DNA of 64,000 bases, taken from Crystallibacter permensis (lineage in GTDB: Bacteria > Actinomycetota > Actinomycetes > Actinomycetales > Micrococcaceae). The DNA is taken from the NCBI RefSeq assembly GCF_025960875.1, contig NZ_JAODLR010000016.1:1-64000 (forward strand), read 5' to 3'. Made by a program: the position numbers and the translations under genes. A model generated the notes under the pieces. It searched no databases. It saw nothing but the letters and a program-made list of their open reading frames with translations, and was not told where the DNA came from. Positions 23,149-33,104 of this stretch are shown piece after piece; the first letter of the stretch is position 1; the number at the start of each line of letters is the position of its first letter.

Positions 23149-25926
23149 TCAGCGGCCGGCTCCGGAAGCCTTCACCTGGGCCGGCACCGGTACCGTTCCG
23201 GCGTCGCCGGGTTCTTCGGCCGGTTCCGGGGCGAAGCGGTGCAGCCGGCTGGCGTTGACAACAACGCTGATGCTTGAAACGGCCATGGCGGCGGCAGCGA
23301 TCATGGGCGAGAGCAGGGCTCCGGTGGCCGGGTAGAGCAGTCCCGCGGCGATCGGGATGGCGGCGGTGTTGTAGCCGAAGGCGAGGAAGAGGTTCTGCCG
23401 GATGTTGCGCATGGTGGCCTTGGACAGGGCGACCGCCGTGACCAAGGCCTGCAGGTCCCCCGACATCAGGGTGATGTCTGCGGCTTCGATGGCAACGTCG
23501 GTGCCGGTGCCGATGGCGATGCCGACGTCGGCCTGGGCCAGTGCGGGTGCATCGTTGATGCCGTCGCCGACCATGGCCACCAGTTTGCCCTGGTCCTGCA
23601 GGGTGCGGATTTCCGCTGCCTTGTGTTCGGGCAGGACGTCTGCCAGGACCCGGTCAATGCCTACCTGGCCGGCGACGGCACGGGCGGTGGCGGCGTTGTC
23701 CCCGGTGATCATGACGACCTCGACGCCGAGCCGCTGGAGGGCGGCCACCGCGGCGCGGGAGCTGGGTTTGAGCGTATCGGCGACCGCCACCAGGCCGGCC
23801 GCCTGCCCGTCCACGGCAACATACATGGGGGTTTTGCCCTCCTCCGAGAGCCGGGCGGCCTGCTCGCCGAACTGCCCGGTTTCGATGGCCGCGTCGGAGA
23901 GCAGGCGGATGTTGCCGATCAGCACCTCCCGGCCGTCGACGCTGGCCCTCACTCCCTTGCCGGTGACGGAGTCGAAGGCGCTCACGGGTGAGAGCCGCAG
24001 CCCTTTTTCCTGCGCGTTCCGGACGATGGCCGCGGCCAGCGGGTGTTCGCTGTCGGCTTCTGCCGAAGCGACGAGACGCAGCAGTTCGTCCGGGTCCTGG
24101 CCCGCAGCCGGAACCAGATCGGTCAGGGACGGCTCGCCCCTGGTGATCGTGCCCGTCTTATCCAGCACCACGGTGTCGGCTTTGTGAGCGGATTCAAGCG
24201 CTTCGGCGCTCTTGACCAGCACGCCCATGGAGGCCCCCTTACCGGTGGCAACCATGATCGACAGAGGCGTGGCCAGGCCCAGCGCACACGGGCAGGCGAT
24301 GATCAGGACGCTCACCGCCGCGACCACGGCCAGGGTCAGGGCCGGGCCGACGACAAACCAGACGACGAAGGCGATGACGGCTATGAAGACGACCGCGGGC
24401 ACAAAGTACCCGGCAACGGTATCGACGAGGCGCTGGATGGGTGCCTTCGAACTCTGGGCTTCCTGGACGAGCTTGATGATCTGCGCCAGGGCGGTCTCGG
24501 CACCGACACGGGTAGCGCGCATGGTGAATGCCCCGGTCGTGTTCACTGTGGCCCCGGTGACCGGGTCGCCGGCGCCTTTGCTGACCGGGACGCTTTCGCC
24601 GGTGATCATTGATTCATCTATGGTTGACCGTCCCTCGATGATTTCCCCGTCGACGGGAATCTTCTCCCCCGGGCGTACACGGATTTTGTCGCCGGCCTGC
24701 ACTTCGTTGGCGTCGACTTCGACTTCCTGGCCGTCCCTGAGCACCCTGGCGGTGGCCGGGGTCAGGGCCAGGAGCGCGCGGATGGCCTCGCCCGTGCCGG
24801 AACGTGCGCGGGCTTCAACCAGGCGGCCCAGCAGGATGACCGTCACGATGAAACTGACGACCTCGTAGTAGACCTCACGGACCTCTTCGGGAAACACCCC
24901 GGGGAAGAAGGTCACTGCCAGGCTGTATCCGAAAGCGGCCGCGGTCCCCAGGGCGATAAGACTGTTCATTTCCGCCGAGCGGTTGGCCAGGGCGCGCCAG
25001 CCGATGCGGTGGATCGGCCAGCCGACGATGAACATCACCGGCAGGGTCAGCACCAGCTGCGTGTACGGGTTTTCCAGGAAATCCGGGACATACCGGCTTC
25101 CGATGAAGTGTGAAACCATGGCCGCGTAGAGCACCGGAACCGTCAACACGGTTCCGAGCGCCACGCGCCATTTAAGGTCCCGCACCTCCTGGTGCTGGGC
25201 CTCCGCTTCGGCTTCCTCGGTCGGTTCGCTCCCCGGGTCCGGGCGCAGGCGGGCGGGGAAGCCGGTAACGTCGGCGACGGCTTTTTCGAGCTCGCCGGTA
25301 CCCGCGCGCTCCGGGTCGTACACCAGCACGGCACGTTCGGCGCCGAAATTGATCTCCGCTGATTCGACCCCGTCGATACGCTGCAGCCGGGATTCGGCTT
25401 TCACGGTGTCGATCAGCATGCTACGCAGCGCGCCGGGGAGCATGAACTCGGCGCGTTCACGGGGCCGGTTCGCCTCCAGCCGGGGTCCGACGCCGACGGC
25501 GCGGGCGGTTTCGGCTTCTTCCTCCCGACCGGTATCGGCCGGTGTGCTTCCGGCAGGTTCGGCGACCAGGCGGCCGTGCAGCATGTTCATCCCGCACGCC
25601 CAGGGATACTCTCCGGGCTCGTCAATGACCAGGTCAACCGTCGTGGTGCCGAACGCCGCCAGCGATGCGCTTTTGCGCAGATCGGGAAAAACGACCCGGC
25701 TGGTGCAGTCACTGTTGTCCTGCCGGTTGAACCGCAGCCTGACCGGGGTACCTGCCGTAACATGCACCAGATCCGGTGTATATCCGCCGCGCACCGCAAT
25801 GTCGACCGTCTGGACGCCGCCGGAAACCTCGGCGCGCGTCGCTTTCCGGGGCCGGAAAAAGTACCAGGCGAGGAAACCTATCAAAGCGATACCGGCGGCA
25901 ATGACGGCTAAATCGAGCGTATCCAT
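23149..25926 (-). CDS. Cupredoxin-fused copper-exporting P1B-type ATPase
   Basis: A 925-residue P1B-ATPase with an unusual front end. It starts with a membrane helix ([19 protein letters not shown]), then a cupredoxin-like domain at about residues 35-125 with candidate ligands in [11 protein letters not shown] and [14 protein letters not shown] (Cys, Met, His), then an HMA-like fold without the CxxC motif. The ATPase core is standard: the TGES actuator motif, the copper motif CPC in [12 protein letters not shown], the DKTGT phosphorylation site, SEHPL and GDGINDAP. The ATG at 25926 follows GGAG with eight-base spacing. The cupredoxin domain probably accepts or delivers copper on the outer face. 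Operator copy 5 lies upstream. Confidence 0.93.
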   Translation of the reverse strand: MDTLDLAVIAAGIALIGFLAWYFFRPRKATRAEVSGGVQTVDIAVRGGYTPDLVHVTAGTPVRLRFNRQDNSDCTSRVVFPDLRKSASLAAFGTTTVDLVIDEPGEYPWACGMNMLHGRLVAEPAGSTPADTGREEEAETARAVGVGPRLEANRPRERAEFMLPGALRSMLIDTVKAESRLQRIDGVESAEINFGAERAVLVYDPERAGTGELEKAVADVTGFPARLRPDPGSEPTEEAEAEAQHQEVRDLKWRVALGTVLTVPVLYAAMVSHFIGSRYVPDFLENPYTQLVLTLPVMFIVGWPIHRIGWRALANRSAEMNSLIALGTAAAFGYSLAVTFFPGVFPEEVREVYYEVVSFIVTVILLGRLVEARARSGTGEAIRALLALTPATARVLRDGQEVEVDANEVQAGDKIRVRPGEKIPVDGEIIEGRSTIDESMITGESVPVSKGAGDPVTGATVNTTGAFTMRATRVGAETALAQIIKLVQEAQSSKAPIQRLVDTVAGYFVPAVVFIAVIAFVVWFVVGPALTLAVVAAVSVLIIACPCALGLATPLSIMVATGKGASMGVLVKSAEALESAHKADTVVLDKTGTITRGEPSLTDLVPAAGQDPDELLRLVASAEADSEHPLAAAIVRNAQEKGLRLSPVSAFDSVTGKGVRASVDGREVLIGNIRLLSDAAIETGQFGEQAARLSEEGKTPMYVAVDGQAAGLVAVADTLKPSSRAAVAALQRLGVEVVMITGDNAATARAVAGQVGIDRVLADVLPEHKAAEIRTLQDQGKLVAMVGDGINDAPALAQADVGIAIGTGTDVAIEAADITLMSGDLQALVTAVALSKATMRNIRQNLFLAFGYNTAAIPIAAGLLYPATGALLSPMIAAAAMAVSSISVVVNASRLHRFAPEPAEEPGDAGTVPVPAQVKASGAGR

Positions 25927-26006
25927 TTCTGCTTCTCCATCCGCAGTGCGCCCGCCCTGTTCGGCCTGCCGCTGCTGCTGTTGTCCGCGAAACACCTTTA
26001 ACTAGC

Positions 26007-26023
26007 TACTATGTAGATTAGTA
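26007..26023. promoter_or_regulatory. CopY/BlaI-type operator, copy 5
   Basis: TACTATGTAGATTAGTA, a perfect TACTA-N7-TAGTA palindrome between the divergent ATPase and lgt genes, so it could control both. Confidence 0.75.
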
Positions 26024-26162
26024 CATGTGGCCGGGCGTTTTGCCTTCGGCTAAGGAAATCACTGCTTCCACAGTCCCGGGGCCGGGGAACAGGCAGGCAA
26101 GGACAGAACGAACGCCAACAGGCAAGGCTGCGAGAAATGCATCTACCAGAGGAAGCTAGACT

Positions 26163-27155
26163 ATGAAACCAGCCATTGGCCCTGCCTTACCCGCGGGCAT
26201 CCCGAGTCCTGACTGGACCGGCTTCACCATCGGCCCCTTGACCATACATGCCTACGCACTGTGCATCCTGACCGGAATTGCCGCCGGCCTGTGGCTGACC
26301 TCCGCCCGCTGGAAACAACGCGGAGGACCGCAAGACGCCGTATGGGACATCGCCGTGTGGGCCATCCCTTTCGGCATCATCGGTGGCCGCCTCTACCATG
26401 TCGTTTCGTCACCGGACGCCTATCTCGGCCCCAACGGCGACCTGTCCCTGATCCCCCAGATCTGGCGCGGCGGCCTGGGGATCTGGGGCGCCGTCGCCCT
26501 GGGACTGCTCGGGGCATGGATCGGCTGCCGCCGCTCCGGAGTGCGGCTCACCGCCTTCATGGACGCGGCCGCACCCGGGCTCCTGCTCGCCCAGGCCATC
26601 GGCCGCTGGGGAAACTGGTTCAACCAGGAGCTGTACGGAGGCCCGACCACACTGCCCTGGGGACTTCAAATCGACCCCGGCAACCCGGATTATCCTGCCG
26701 GCCTGCCGGCAGGTACCCTCTTTCACCCCACGTTCCTTTATGAGTCCTTGTGGAACCTGCTCGGGGTCGGCGTTCTCCTGTTGCTGGACCGGCGTTTCGG
26801 ATTCCGCGGCGGCCGTCTTTTCTGGCTTTACGCCGCCTACTACACGCTCGGACGCGCCTGGATAGAGGCGATGCGGATCGACGAGGCCGAACTCGTGCTG
26901 GGCCTCCGGCTCAACATATGGACCAGCATCCTGGTCTTCATCTTCTCCATCGCTGTCTTTATCGCCCTCGGGCGGGAGCAGCGGAAAGCAGGGCCGCCAC
27001 AGAACGTATATCTTCCCGGCCATGAGCCCGCCGAAGACGGGAACACGATGGAACCCGAGGAAAGCCGGAGAAACAAAAACAGTACGGACAACGCTGCCGG
27101 CCGCCACAAGACGGATCCGGCCCAAAACAACCCTGAAAGAAGAGACCCGCAATGA
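26163..27155 (+). CDS. lgt: Prolipoprotein diacylglyceryl transferase
   Basis: A 330-residue membrane enzyme that moves diacylglycerol from phosphatidylglycerol to the lipobox Cys of prolipoproteins. The core is complete: IWRGGLGIWGAVALG, the Lgt signature GRWGNWFNQELYGGPT (essential Arg and Asn) and LFHPTFLYESLWN. The last 55 residues are a hydrophilic, probably disordered tail. As an accessory copy in a copper island it may serve locally encoded lipoproteins, such as the ZnuA-like protein. It shares an ATGA-type overlap with the SHOCT gene. Operator copy 5 upstream suggests co-regulation with the cupredoxin-ATPase. Confidence 0.92.
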   Translation: MKPAIGPALPAGIPSPDWTGFTIGPLTIHAYALCILTGIAAGLWLTSARWKQRGGPQDAVWDIAVWAIPFGIIGGRLYHVVSSPDAYLGPNGDLSLIPQIWRGGLGIWGAVALGLLGAWIGCRRSGVRLTAFMDAAAPGLLLAQAIGRWGNWFNQELYGGPTTLPWGLQIDPGNPDYPAGLPAGTLFHPTFLYESLWNLLGVGVLLLLDRRFGFRGGRLFWLYAAYYTLGRAWIEAMRIDEAELVLGLRLNIWTSILVFIFSIAVFIALGREQRKAGPPQNVYLPGHEPAEDGNTMEPEESRRNKNSTDNAAGRHKTDPAQNNPERRDPQ

Positions 27156-27394
27156 TGGACTTTATGGGATTCGGTATGGCGTGGATGTGGATCTTGGGCC
27201 TTCTGTTGCTCGCGGGCCTGGTCCTGCTCATCGTTTTCCTAGTACGTGCCCTGTCCGCCGGCCCCAACCGAGGCAGCCGCAGGAGCGGAGAAGCTACACG
27301 TGCCCGGGGCATTCTGGAGGAGCGGTATGCGCGGGGGGAACTAAGTACCGAGGAATACCAGGAGCGCCTGCACATCCTCAATGAGAATTCGTAG
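27152..27394 (+). CDS. SHOCT-domain small membrane protein
   Basis: An 80-residue protein with a Met-rich N-terminus (MMDFMGFGMAWMWI), one membrane helix and a C-terminal SHOCT motif (ARGILEERYARGELSTEEYQERLHIL). SHOCT proteins are common beside metal-efflux genes; the domain is thought to mediate oligomerisation. It overlaps lgt and is presumably translated with it. Confidence 0.85.
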   Translation: MMDFMGFGMAWMWILGLLLLAGLVLLIVFLVRALSAGPNRGSRRSGEATRARGILEERYARGELSTEEYQERLHILNENS

Positions 27395-27978
27395 CCGGCC
27401 GTACGAAGCATTGCTGGACAAAGTTTCGTGCCCTTGCAATGAGCCCTGCCGTTACAGCCAGCCGTAGAGCCTCACCCCACCTTGACCAGCTGATCCGCGT
27501 GACGGGAAACCAAGAGAACACGGACCACGGGGAGTCCATGTTGCTCGGCTAGCCGCCCCAGTCAGGGCAGTCCTGGTCATTGTCAGGCCGACCTGCACAC
27601 TCTGCTCACGGCCTCCGGCAGGAACACCGACGGAGATACTCTCCTGCCCTATTCGGTTGGCACAGTATCCCTCTGAGACGGCGCGATGATAATGCTCTGA
27701 AGGAGCAACGGCCTCAAGCAACAATGGCCCGAAAGCAGGTTCATTTTTGCTCCGCTTCCAAACTTTTCTACAAGGTCGCCGCTGCAAGCTGTCACAATCA
27801 CCATCCATACGTAATTGGGGTACGGAAATGATGACAGTAGTTGGGGAACGCACTGTCGGGTCTGAAACCGAAGGAACCGGGGTTCCAAACGGCCTGACGC
27901 GCACGATATTTGGAGGACCAGTAAGGGCCTGCCTAGCACCCGTAACGCTATGCGAGCCCGGTTGGTTGGAGCACGGCC
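27395..27978. other. Intergenic, nothing identified
   Basis: About 580 bases of mixed GC content. Overlapping short frames on both strands show no recognisable product. The right end holds the ribosome binding site GGAG for the multicopper oxidase gene. Confidence 0.35.
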
Positions 27979-29562
27979 ATGAATGAGTTCGAAAACAACG
28001 TTCAGCATAACGACGACGGCGGGGCCCTCCTGGGCGAGGACGCGCCGGTGAGCCGCTGGAGCTTTGTGAAATACGGGGCTGCCGCGGGGCTTGGCGCGCT
28101 GGCACTGGCCGGCGCGCAGCCGGCCCATGCGCGGACCGCGACGCCGACCGAAGAGGCTGAGGCGCCCGAGCCCACCGATCTAGCGACGGGTGTTGCGACC
28201 GGCGTGGCGACCGAAGAGGCTGAGGGCCTGGAGCCGACCGACAAGGCGACCGATGAGGCTGAGGACCTGGAGCCCACTGACGAGGCGACTGATGAAGCGG
28301 CAGCTGCTGACGCAAAGCTGCTGGAATCGGACCGGGAAGTGCTGGATGTCTACATCAACGAGGGCTACCTCAAGATGGTGGATGACTCGCTGGTCTACTT
28401 CCGCGGGTTCGGCGACCGCCCCACGGAGAAGAACGACGCGAATCCCAGCCTTACCATCAAGCCCAAGGTCTTCCTGAAGGACGATACCTGGGTGGACAGC
28501 CGGATCTACCCGGTAGGGGCGCCGGAACCTCCCCGTGGGACGCCGACGCCGCTGCAGCCGGATCCCGATAATCCCGGCCAGTACTTCGTCCGCAGGGCCT
28601 ACTGGGGCAGCTTCCTGCCGGAGCGGGTGATCGTGGCCGAAACAGGCAGCAAGATCAAGCTGCGCGTGCACAACCGGCTGGCCAAGGATCACGAGCTGGC
28701 CATCCACAAGGCCGGCGACGACGGCGAAGACGTCAGCACGGGCAAAATCGCACCAGGCGCGGTAGGAACGCTGGAACTGAAAGCGCCGGAACCCGGGGTC
28801 TACATTTACAGCGATCCGGGCAACCAGCCGGTGGAACGGACCTTGGGCCTATACGGCGCGCTGGTTGTCATGGACCCGTCGGACGCCTGGTGCATCTCGC
28901 CGGACGGCGCCGAGTTCGAACGCCAGTGGGTCTGGCTCTGCCACGCCGTCGATCCTGTGTGGGCCAATATCGAGGCCAAGGGCGGCACCGTGGACCCGGC
29001 CCGGCAAAAGGCCGTACCGCGCTACTTCACGCTCAACGGCCGCAGCGGCTACGAGTCCATGGGCATGACCCGGGATACGGCGTTGAACCTGGCCTCCGAT
29101 GAGGAGACCACCATCTCGGGGTACCCGCGGCAGTTCGACGCCCGGGAGTTCGCCGAGGGCTCGGCCATCGGCTCACTGCGCGGCGGGCAGCTGGTACGCA
29201 TCGTCAACTGCGGGATTGTCTACCACCAGATGCACTTCCACGGCAACCATCTGTGGACCGTGCGCTGCAATAACGAGGACTGGGGCCGCACCGAGGGCTA
29301 CGTGGATGAGAACGGCTACGTCTGCATCCAGCAGTGGGAGGACGTCATCAAGGTCAGGGGGATGGAGATCAAAGAGGCCATCATCCCAATCAAGCGGCCG
29401 CCGGACGCGGTCGACGAGGTTTGGGACAACAGGAAAACCGACTGGGCGTACCCCATGCACTGCCACTCCGAATCCTCCCAAACCGCTGCCGGTGGCATGT
29501 ACCCGGGTGGCCTGACCTCTCACTGGATCCTTAAAGCGCCTACGGATGGAGCGTCATCATAA
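27979..29562 (+). CDS. Multicopper oxidase-like exported protein
   Basis: A 527-residue cupredoxin-type protein. The N-terminus has a Tat-like hydrophobic segment (SRWSFVKYGAAAGLGALALA) in which the twin arginine reads SRW, followed by an acidic repeat of TEEAE and EPTDEATDEA units (residues about 55-115). The oxidase part includes YHQMHFHGNHLW (HxHxHG-type copper motif) and PMHCHSESSQTAAGGMYPGG near the C-terminus. In classic enzymes the last motif is HCHxxxHxxxGM; here the third His is replaced by Ser, so the type 1 site may be altered or rely on other residues. A copper-oxidase role in Cu(I) detoxification fits the context. The ATG lies seven bases behind GGAG. Confidence 0.82.
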   Translation: MNEFENNVQHNDDGGALLGEDAPVSRWSFVKYGAAAGLGALALAGAQPAHARTATPTEEAEAPEPTDLATGVATGVATEEAEGLEPTDKATDEAEDLEPTDEATDEAAAADAKLLESDREVLDVYINEGYLKMVDDSLVYFRGFGDRPTEKNDANPSLTIKPKVFLKDDTWVDSRIYPVGAPEPPRGTPTPLQPDPDNPGQYFVRRAYWGSFLPERVIVAETGSKIKLRVHNRLAKDHELAIHKAGDDGEDVSTGKIAPGAVGTLELKAPEPGVYIYSDPGNQPVERTLGLYGALVVMDPSDAWCISPDGAEFERQWVWLCHAVDPVWANIEAKGGTVDPARQKAVPRYFTLNGRSGYESMGMTRDTALNLASDEETTISGYPRQFDAREFAEGSAIGSLRGGQLVRIVNCGIVYHQMHFHGNHLWTVRCNNEDWGRTEGYVDENGYVCIQQWEDVIKVRGMEIKEAIIPIKRPPDAVDEVWDNRKTDWAYPMHCHSESSQTAAGGMYPGGLTSHWILKAPTDGASS

Positions 29563-30110
29563 TGGAGACATTGCTCCCGGGCCGAAGGCTGAGCTTCCAG
29601 GAGCCGAAGCGAGTCGCGTGCCACGGGGAAGTTTAGACCGACAGGTCCGCCTCCGATGCTGGGCGATCCCCGGCAGGATGAAGCCGGAAAGGAAAGGAAC
29701 AGCTTGCGCCTTCGCGTTGTTCCCTTCTGCAAGATGACATTGCATCAGCACTGTGTGCGCTTCCGCGCAACGGCTCAATGGCTCAATGGCAATGGCAGCG
29801 CATGCTGTCTCCACTGGCCGCATAATTGTCCCCCCTTAGCTTAGTCCTGCACCGAAACAAGGCCGGTCGCGCGTAGGTCTTCGAGCCTCTGACGCGGGCA
29901 GATGCTTACAAGGCTGACGTCGGCCAGACCCTCACCTCGGAAGCGCCAGCCGCGTGAACGACACGCCTAGTTTCACCTCAGCGCTGTGACGGATAGAAAG
30001 CGCCAGGGGTGACGGGCGCATTCCAAGGATGAGTGAGTCTGAAGAGATTTCCCTTGGCCCTATTCTGGTGTCTAATCGGTGTAGGTGATGCTGAACAGCT
30101 GGTGGGGGAA
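29563..30110. other. Intergenic, nothing identified
   Basis: About 550 bases without a supported gene. The following gene has in-frame start codons from 30033, but the ATG at 30111 behind GGTGGGGGAA is better placed. Confidence 0.35.
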
Positions 30111-31118
30111 ATGTCTGGTATAAATTTCGGAAAGCGAGGCTGGCCCTCAGCCCGCATGGACGGAGCAGAGCAAGAAAAGTACGAGCGCATCCGTCAGTCT
30201 TCCAGCGGCAGTATCCAGCAGTGGGCAATCGAAGAATCAGCCGGGAAGAACAGTGGCCCTGTTACCGCTGAGGACAGGGCCACTACAAACCGTCGTACCA
30301 CGGGAAAGAGCGGGTCCAAGTTTCGCCGCTATCTGCGGGGCGGTCTCAGGACTGGCTTAGGCATTGCTTTGGTCGTAGGCCTCTACTTCAGCCCTGCGTT
30401 GTTTGAGCGATGGGTGTTGCCGCCGGTCCTGCCTTATTTGCCCGGTTCCAATGTCCCGCCAAGAGGGTTTGAGGCTGCGGCTGCGCCGCTGGGCGTACCT
30501 CCTGCCGTATCGCCTTCGCTGGAGTACCGGTTGCAGCCTTCACCAGATTCGTTTCAGCCTTTCGTAGCCTACGACCCTTGCCGCCCGGTCCATTACGTGG
30601 TCCGGCCAGACAATATGCCCGCAGGCGCTGATCGGCTGGTTCAGGAAGCGGTAGCGGAAGTTTCTGCTGCAACCGGGCTGCAGTTTGTTTATGACGGAAT
30701 AACGACGGAAGGTCCCAGTGAACAGCGCGAGAAGTATCAGCCCGACCTTTATGGCAAAAGGTGGGCGCCTGTGTTGATCGCCTGGTCGACTCCGGAGGAG
30801 AGTCCTGGTCTCGCCGGTAACATCGTCGGCTTGGGCGGCAGTGCCTATGCCCATGCCCCGGGTCATCCTTACATTTATGTTGCGGGACAGGTAAACCTAG
30901 ATGCGCCGGCCCTAGCGCCCCTCATGGGGCAGTGGGAAGGACCGGATCATGTAAAAGCAACTATCATGCACGAACTCGGGCATGTCCTCGGCCTGGACCA
31001 TACTGATGATCCGGGCCAGCTAATGTATGGAGAAGGAAACGGAGTTACAGAGCTCGCTGACGGCGACCGTGCGGGACTGGCTCTCCTAGGGACCGGGGAG
31101 TGCGTACCGCAACTGTAA
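30111..31118 (+). CDS. Membrane-anchored matrixin-like metalloprotease
   Basis: A 335-residue protein: hydrophilic cytoplasmic N-terminus of about 75 residues, one membrane helix (TGLGIALVVGLYFSPALFERWVLPPVL), a proline-rich spacer and an external metzincin domain. The zinc site HELGHVLGLDH is the full HExxHxxGxxH motif, and GQLMYGE supplies the Met-turn. Two Cys (YDPCRPVHYVV and GTGECVPQL) may form a disulfide. Matrixin-type proteases of this plan are common in actinobacteria and their substrates are mostly unknown. It has no obvious operon partner. Confidence 0.82.
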   Translation: MSGINFGKRGWPSARMDGAEQEKYERIRQSSSGSIQQWAIEESAGKNSGPVTAEDRATTNRRTTGKSGSKFRRYLRGGLRTGLGIALVVGLYFSPALFERWVLPPVLPYLPGSNVPPRGFEAAAAPLGVPPAVSPSLEYRLQPSPDSFQPFVAYDPCRPVHYVVRPDNMPAGADRLVQEAVAEVSAATGLQFVYDGITTEGPSEQREKYQPDLYGKRWAPVLIAWSTPEESPGLAGNIVGLGGSAYAHAPGHPYIYVAGQVNLDAPALAPLMGQWEGPDHVKATIMHELGHVLGLDHTDDPGQLMYGEGNGVTELADGDRAGLALLGTGECVPQL

Positions 31119-31306
31119 GAAGATTCTTCACTTCCTATCGACGACCCTATGTCTGGCCGGAGATGCCTACATTCCTAAAATGGGCATGAAACGAAAAACC
31201 GATCCAGGTTCATAATTCCCTGCCGCCCGCTGTTGGATCCGTCCGGTCTTTCGCGGCCGCCCCCCAAGAGCGGATCGGCCTTGGGGGCATCCGGAAGTCC
31301 AATGGC

Positions 31307-32539
31307 TCATGCACCGGGTGGGGTGTCGATGGTCTGGTCCTTCACGGTTTGCCGGACATTCCGGGCGGCCGCCGCGACCATTCTCTCCAACGGCCCTTGA
31401 CCGAACTTCCGGTGCCAGACCCAGGCGAACACGGCGGCTGGGATCAGCTGGAGGACGAACCACAGGGCGGGTTCATCGTAGTGGAGCTCCGGGGCCAGTG
31501 CGATCAGGTGGGCAGAGTAGAGAGTGAGGGTCATGACACCCATGACGGCCAGGGGCTTCAGCCACAGCTCGGCCTTGCTTGCTACGAGCAGGAAGACCCC
31601 GGTCACCAGCAGCCCCATGCCCAGGCTGGCGGCGATAGCCAAGGGGGTATTGGTGTGCGGGGTAGCGATGGCCAGCCACCAGGCAGACGTATCAGAGTGT
31701 CCTTCCGGACCGAATGTGAGGGCCCGCTCAAGATCGCTGCGGGTCATGCCCGTGGTGGCCAATAGCGCCTCGTACCCGCCGGCGAACTTTAGCAGCAGGG
31801 ATGACGCCAGGTTGGCCAGGACAGCCAGGACCGCACCGGCCCCAGCGACGAGTCCCTGGACCCGGATACTGCGCAAGTTCAGCCGGCCCAGGCCCAGCCC
31901 GACCAGGAGATAGGTCATATAGGCCAGGGCCGGATAGGAGCCGGTGAGCAGCAGTTCCGAGGCCGTGCCGAGCGGCTCGGTGACCAGGTTCACCACGGTG
32001 TGGTTCCAGGCCGAGGACTCCGGCAACACAGGACCCAGCAGTTGGCGCAGGATCGGGGCGATGATGCTGAAGGCCCCTGCACTGAGGAAGAGCATCAGAG
32101 GGCGCAACTGCAGGAACGGAATGGCCATCAGGAAGAACACCGCGTAGTACACCAGGATGCCGTAGGCCGGGGGGTCCGCGGGCATGATCGCCGAGATCAC
32201 CAGCCCTATGGACCCGATCACCACGGCCCGCGCCGCCAGGCCGATCCTGTCCGCAGTCATCCGCTTGCCCCGGTGCGGGGCGGACCCGCCGGAGGACAGG
32301 GCCAGCCCCACCCCGGCCAGCAGCGCGAACAGCGCAGCCGAGTCTCCAGAGAACAGGTTCCACGCCAGGGTCGGCTCGTGCGTTAACTCGTCCTCGGATG
32401 GAAAAAGGTGGATGGCCATCAGCCCGATCAGCGCCAGGCCGCGGGCCGCGTCGATGCCGATCAGCCGCTTACCGGCCCGGGCCGATGGCGTCGCGGGCGG
32501 ATCCACGGTGGACTTCTGCGAGACCTCATCTGCACTCAT
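31307..32539 (-). CDS. DUF418/DUF1624-like multi-pass membrane protein
   Basis: A 410-residue protein with about ten transmembrane helices. The N-terminal motif IGIDAARGLALIGLMAIHLF and the C-terminal GQGPLERMV are typical of DUF418/DUF1624 proteins, related to heparan-alpha-glucosaminide acetyltransferase and thought to be acyltransferases or transporters. The gene at 41533-42768 encodes a paralogue with the same ends (GVDAARGAALLGMLAVN and GKGPLEGPL). The ATG at 32539 lies behind AAGGA. Substrate unknown. Confidence 0.82.
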   Translation of the reverse strand: MSADEVSQKSTVDPPATPSARAGKRLIGIDAARGLALIGLMAIHLFPSEDELTHEPTLAWNLFSGDSAALFALLAGVGLALSSGGSAPHRGKRMTADRIGLAARAVVIGSIGLVISAIMPADPPAYGILVYYAVFFLMAIPFLQLRPLMLFLSAGAFSIIAPILRQLLGPVLPESSAWNHTVVNLVTEPLGTASELLLTGSYPALAYMTYLLVGLGLGRLNLRSIRVQGLVAGAGAVLAVLANLASSLLLKFAGGYEALLATTGMTRSDLERALTFGPEGHSDTSAWWLAIATPHTNTPLAIAASLGMGLLVTGVFLLVASKAELWLKPLAVMGVMTLTLYSAHLIALAPELHYDEPALWFVLQLIPAAVFAWVWHRKFGQGPLERMVAAAARNVRQTVKDQTIDTPPGA

Positions 32540-32582
32540 CGCGGATCCTTATCCTCGTTCGTCATGGGACGTTCCTCGGGTC

Positions 32583-32613
32583 TGGCTTGTCGTGTGGCTT
32601 GTCGTGTGGCTTG
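32583..32613. repeat. Short 12-bp tandem repeat
   Basis: TGGCTTGTCGTG occurs twice in direct succession and then partly a third time, just upstream of the DUF418-like gene on the minus strand. Confidence 0.7.
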
Positions 32614-32626
32614 TTCGTTTACGAGC

Positions 32627-32788
32627 TCAGTACCGCCGGCTAAGTCCTACTTTCATCGCTGCCAGCCCGAGGACAATCCCGACTGGCGGCAGCGTGCCGC
32701 CGCCAGTGACATGTGCTGCCGCTGAGAGCGATAAGATGCCGACTGAGACTATAGCCGCGCGGTGCAGACGTACATGCTGATCCTGCAT
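32627..32788 (-). CDS. Small membrane protein, possibly truncated
   Basis: A 53-residue frame starting MQDQHVRLHRAAIVSVGILSL, behind AAAGGGGG, with GGGTLPPVGIVLGLAAM as a second hydrophobic stretch. The HRAAIVSVG...AHVTGGGTLP plan resembles the first two helices of a longer actinobacterial membrane protein, so this may be its remnant. An upstream in-frame start at 32866 is less likely. Confidence 0.4.
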   Translation of the reverse strand: MQDQHVRLHRAAIVSVGILSLSAAAHVTGGGTLPPVGIVLGLAAMKVGLSRRY

Positions 32789-33104
32789 GGCCGGCCCCCT
32801 TTTTCTATAGACTGTAGGACCACCCTCCTCTTCTAGTCTGGCTGTCATTTCCTTGGCCGACCTCATTTTGGAGGATACACCTTGGCAAAATCTTGCTCCT
32901 TTGTGTCCGCGTCCTTCTGCAGCTGGCCCGTCTCGTTCCTAGGGTGTTCATTGAGTCTCCATGGAGTATCGGCAGAACGTTAAGGTCCGGAACGAGGTAG
33001 AGACCGAGCGTGCCATCCAGCAGAATGGTTGTCTACGCGGAGTGGCAACGATGCGGTTCTCTCGTCTGAGGCAGCTACGGGGCCTCCTGCAGTAAAGGAG
33101 TTTT
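32789..33104. other. Intergenic, promoter region of two-component genes
   Basis: About 315 bases with no gene seen. The right end contains the ribosome binding site AAAGGAG for the response regulator. Confidence 0.35.
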
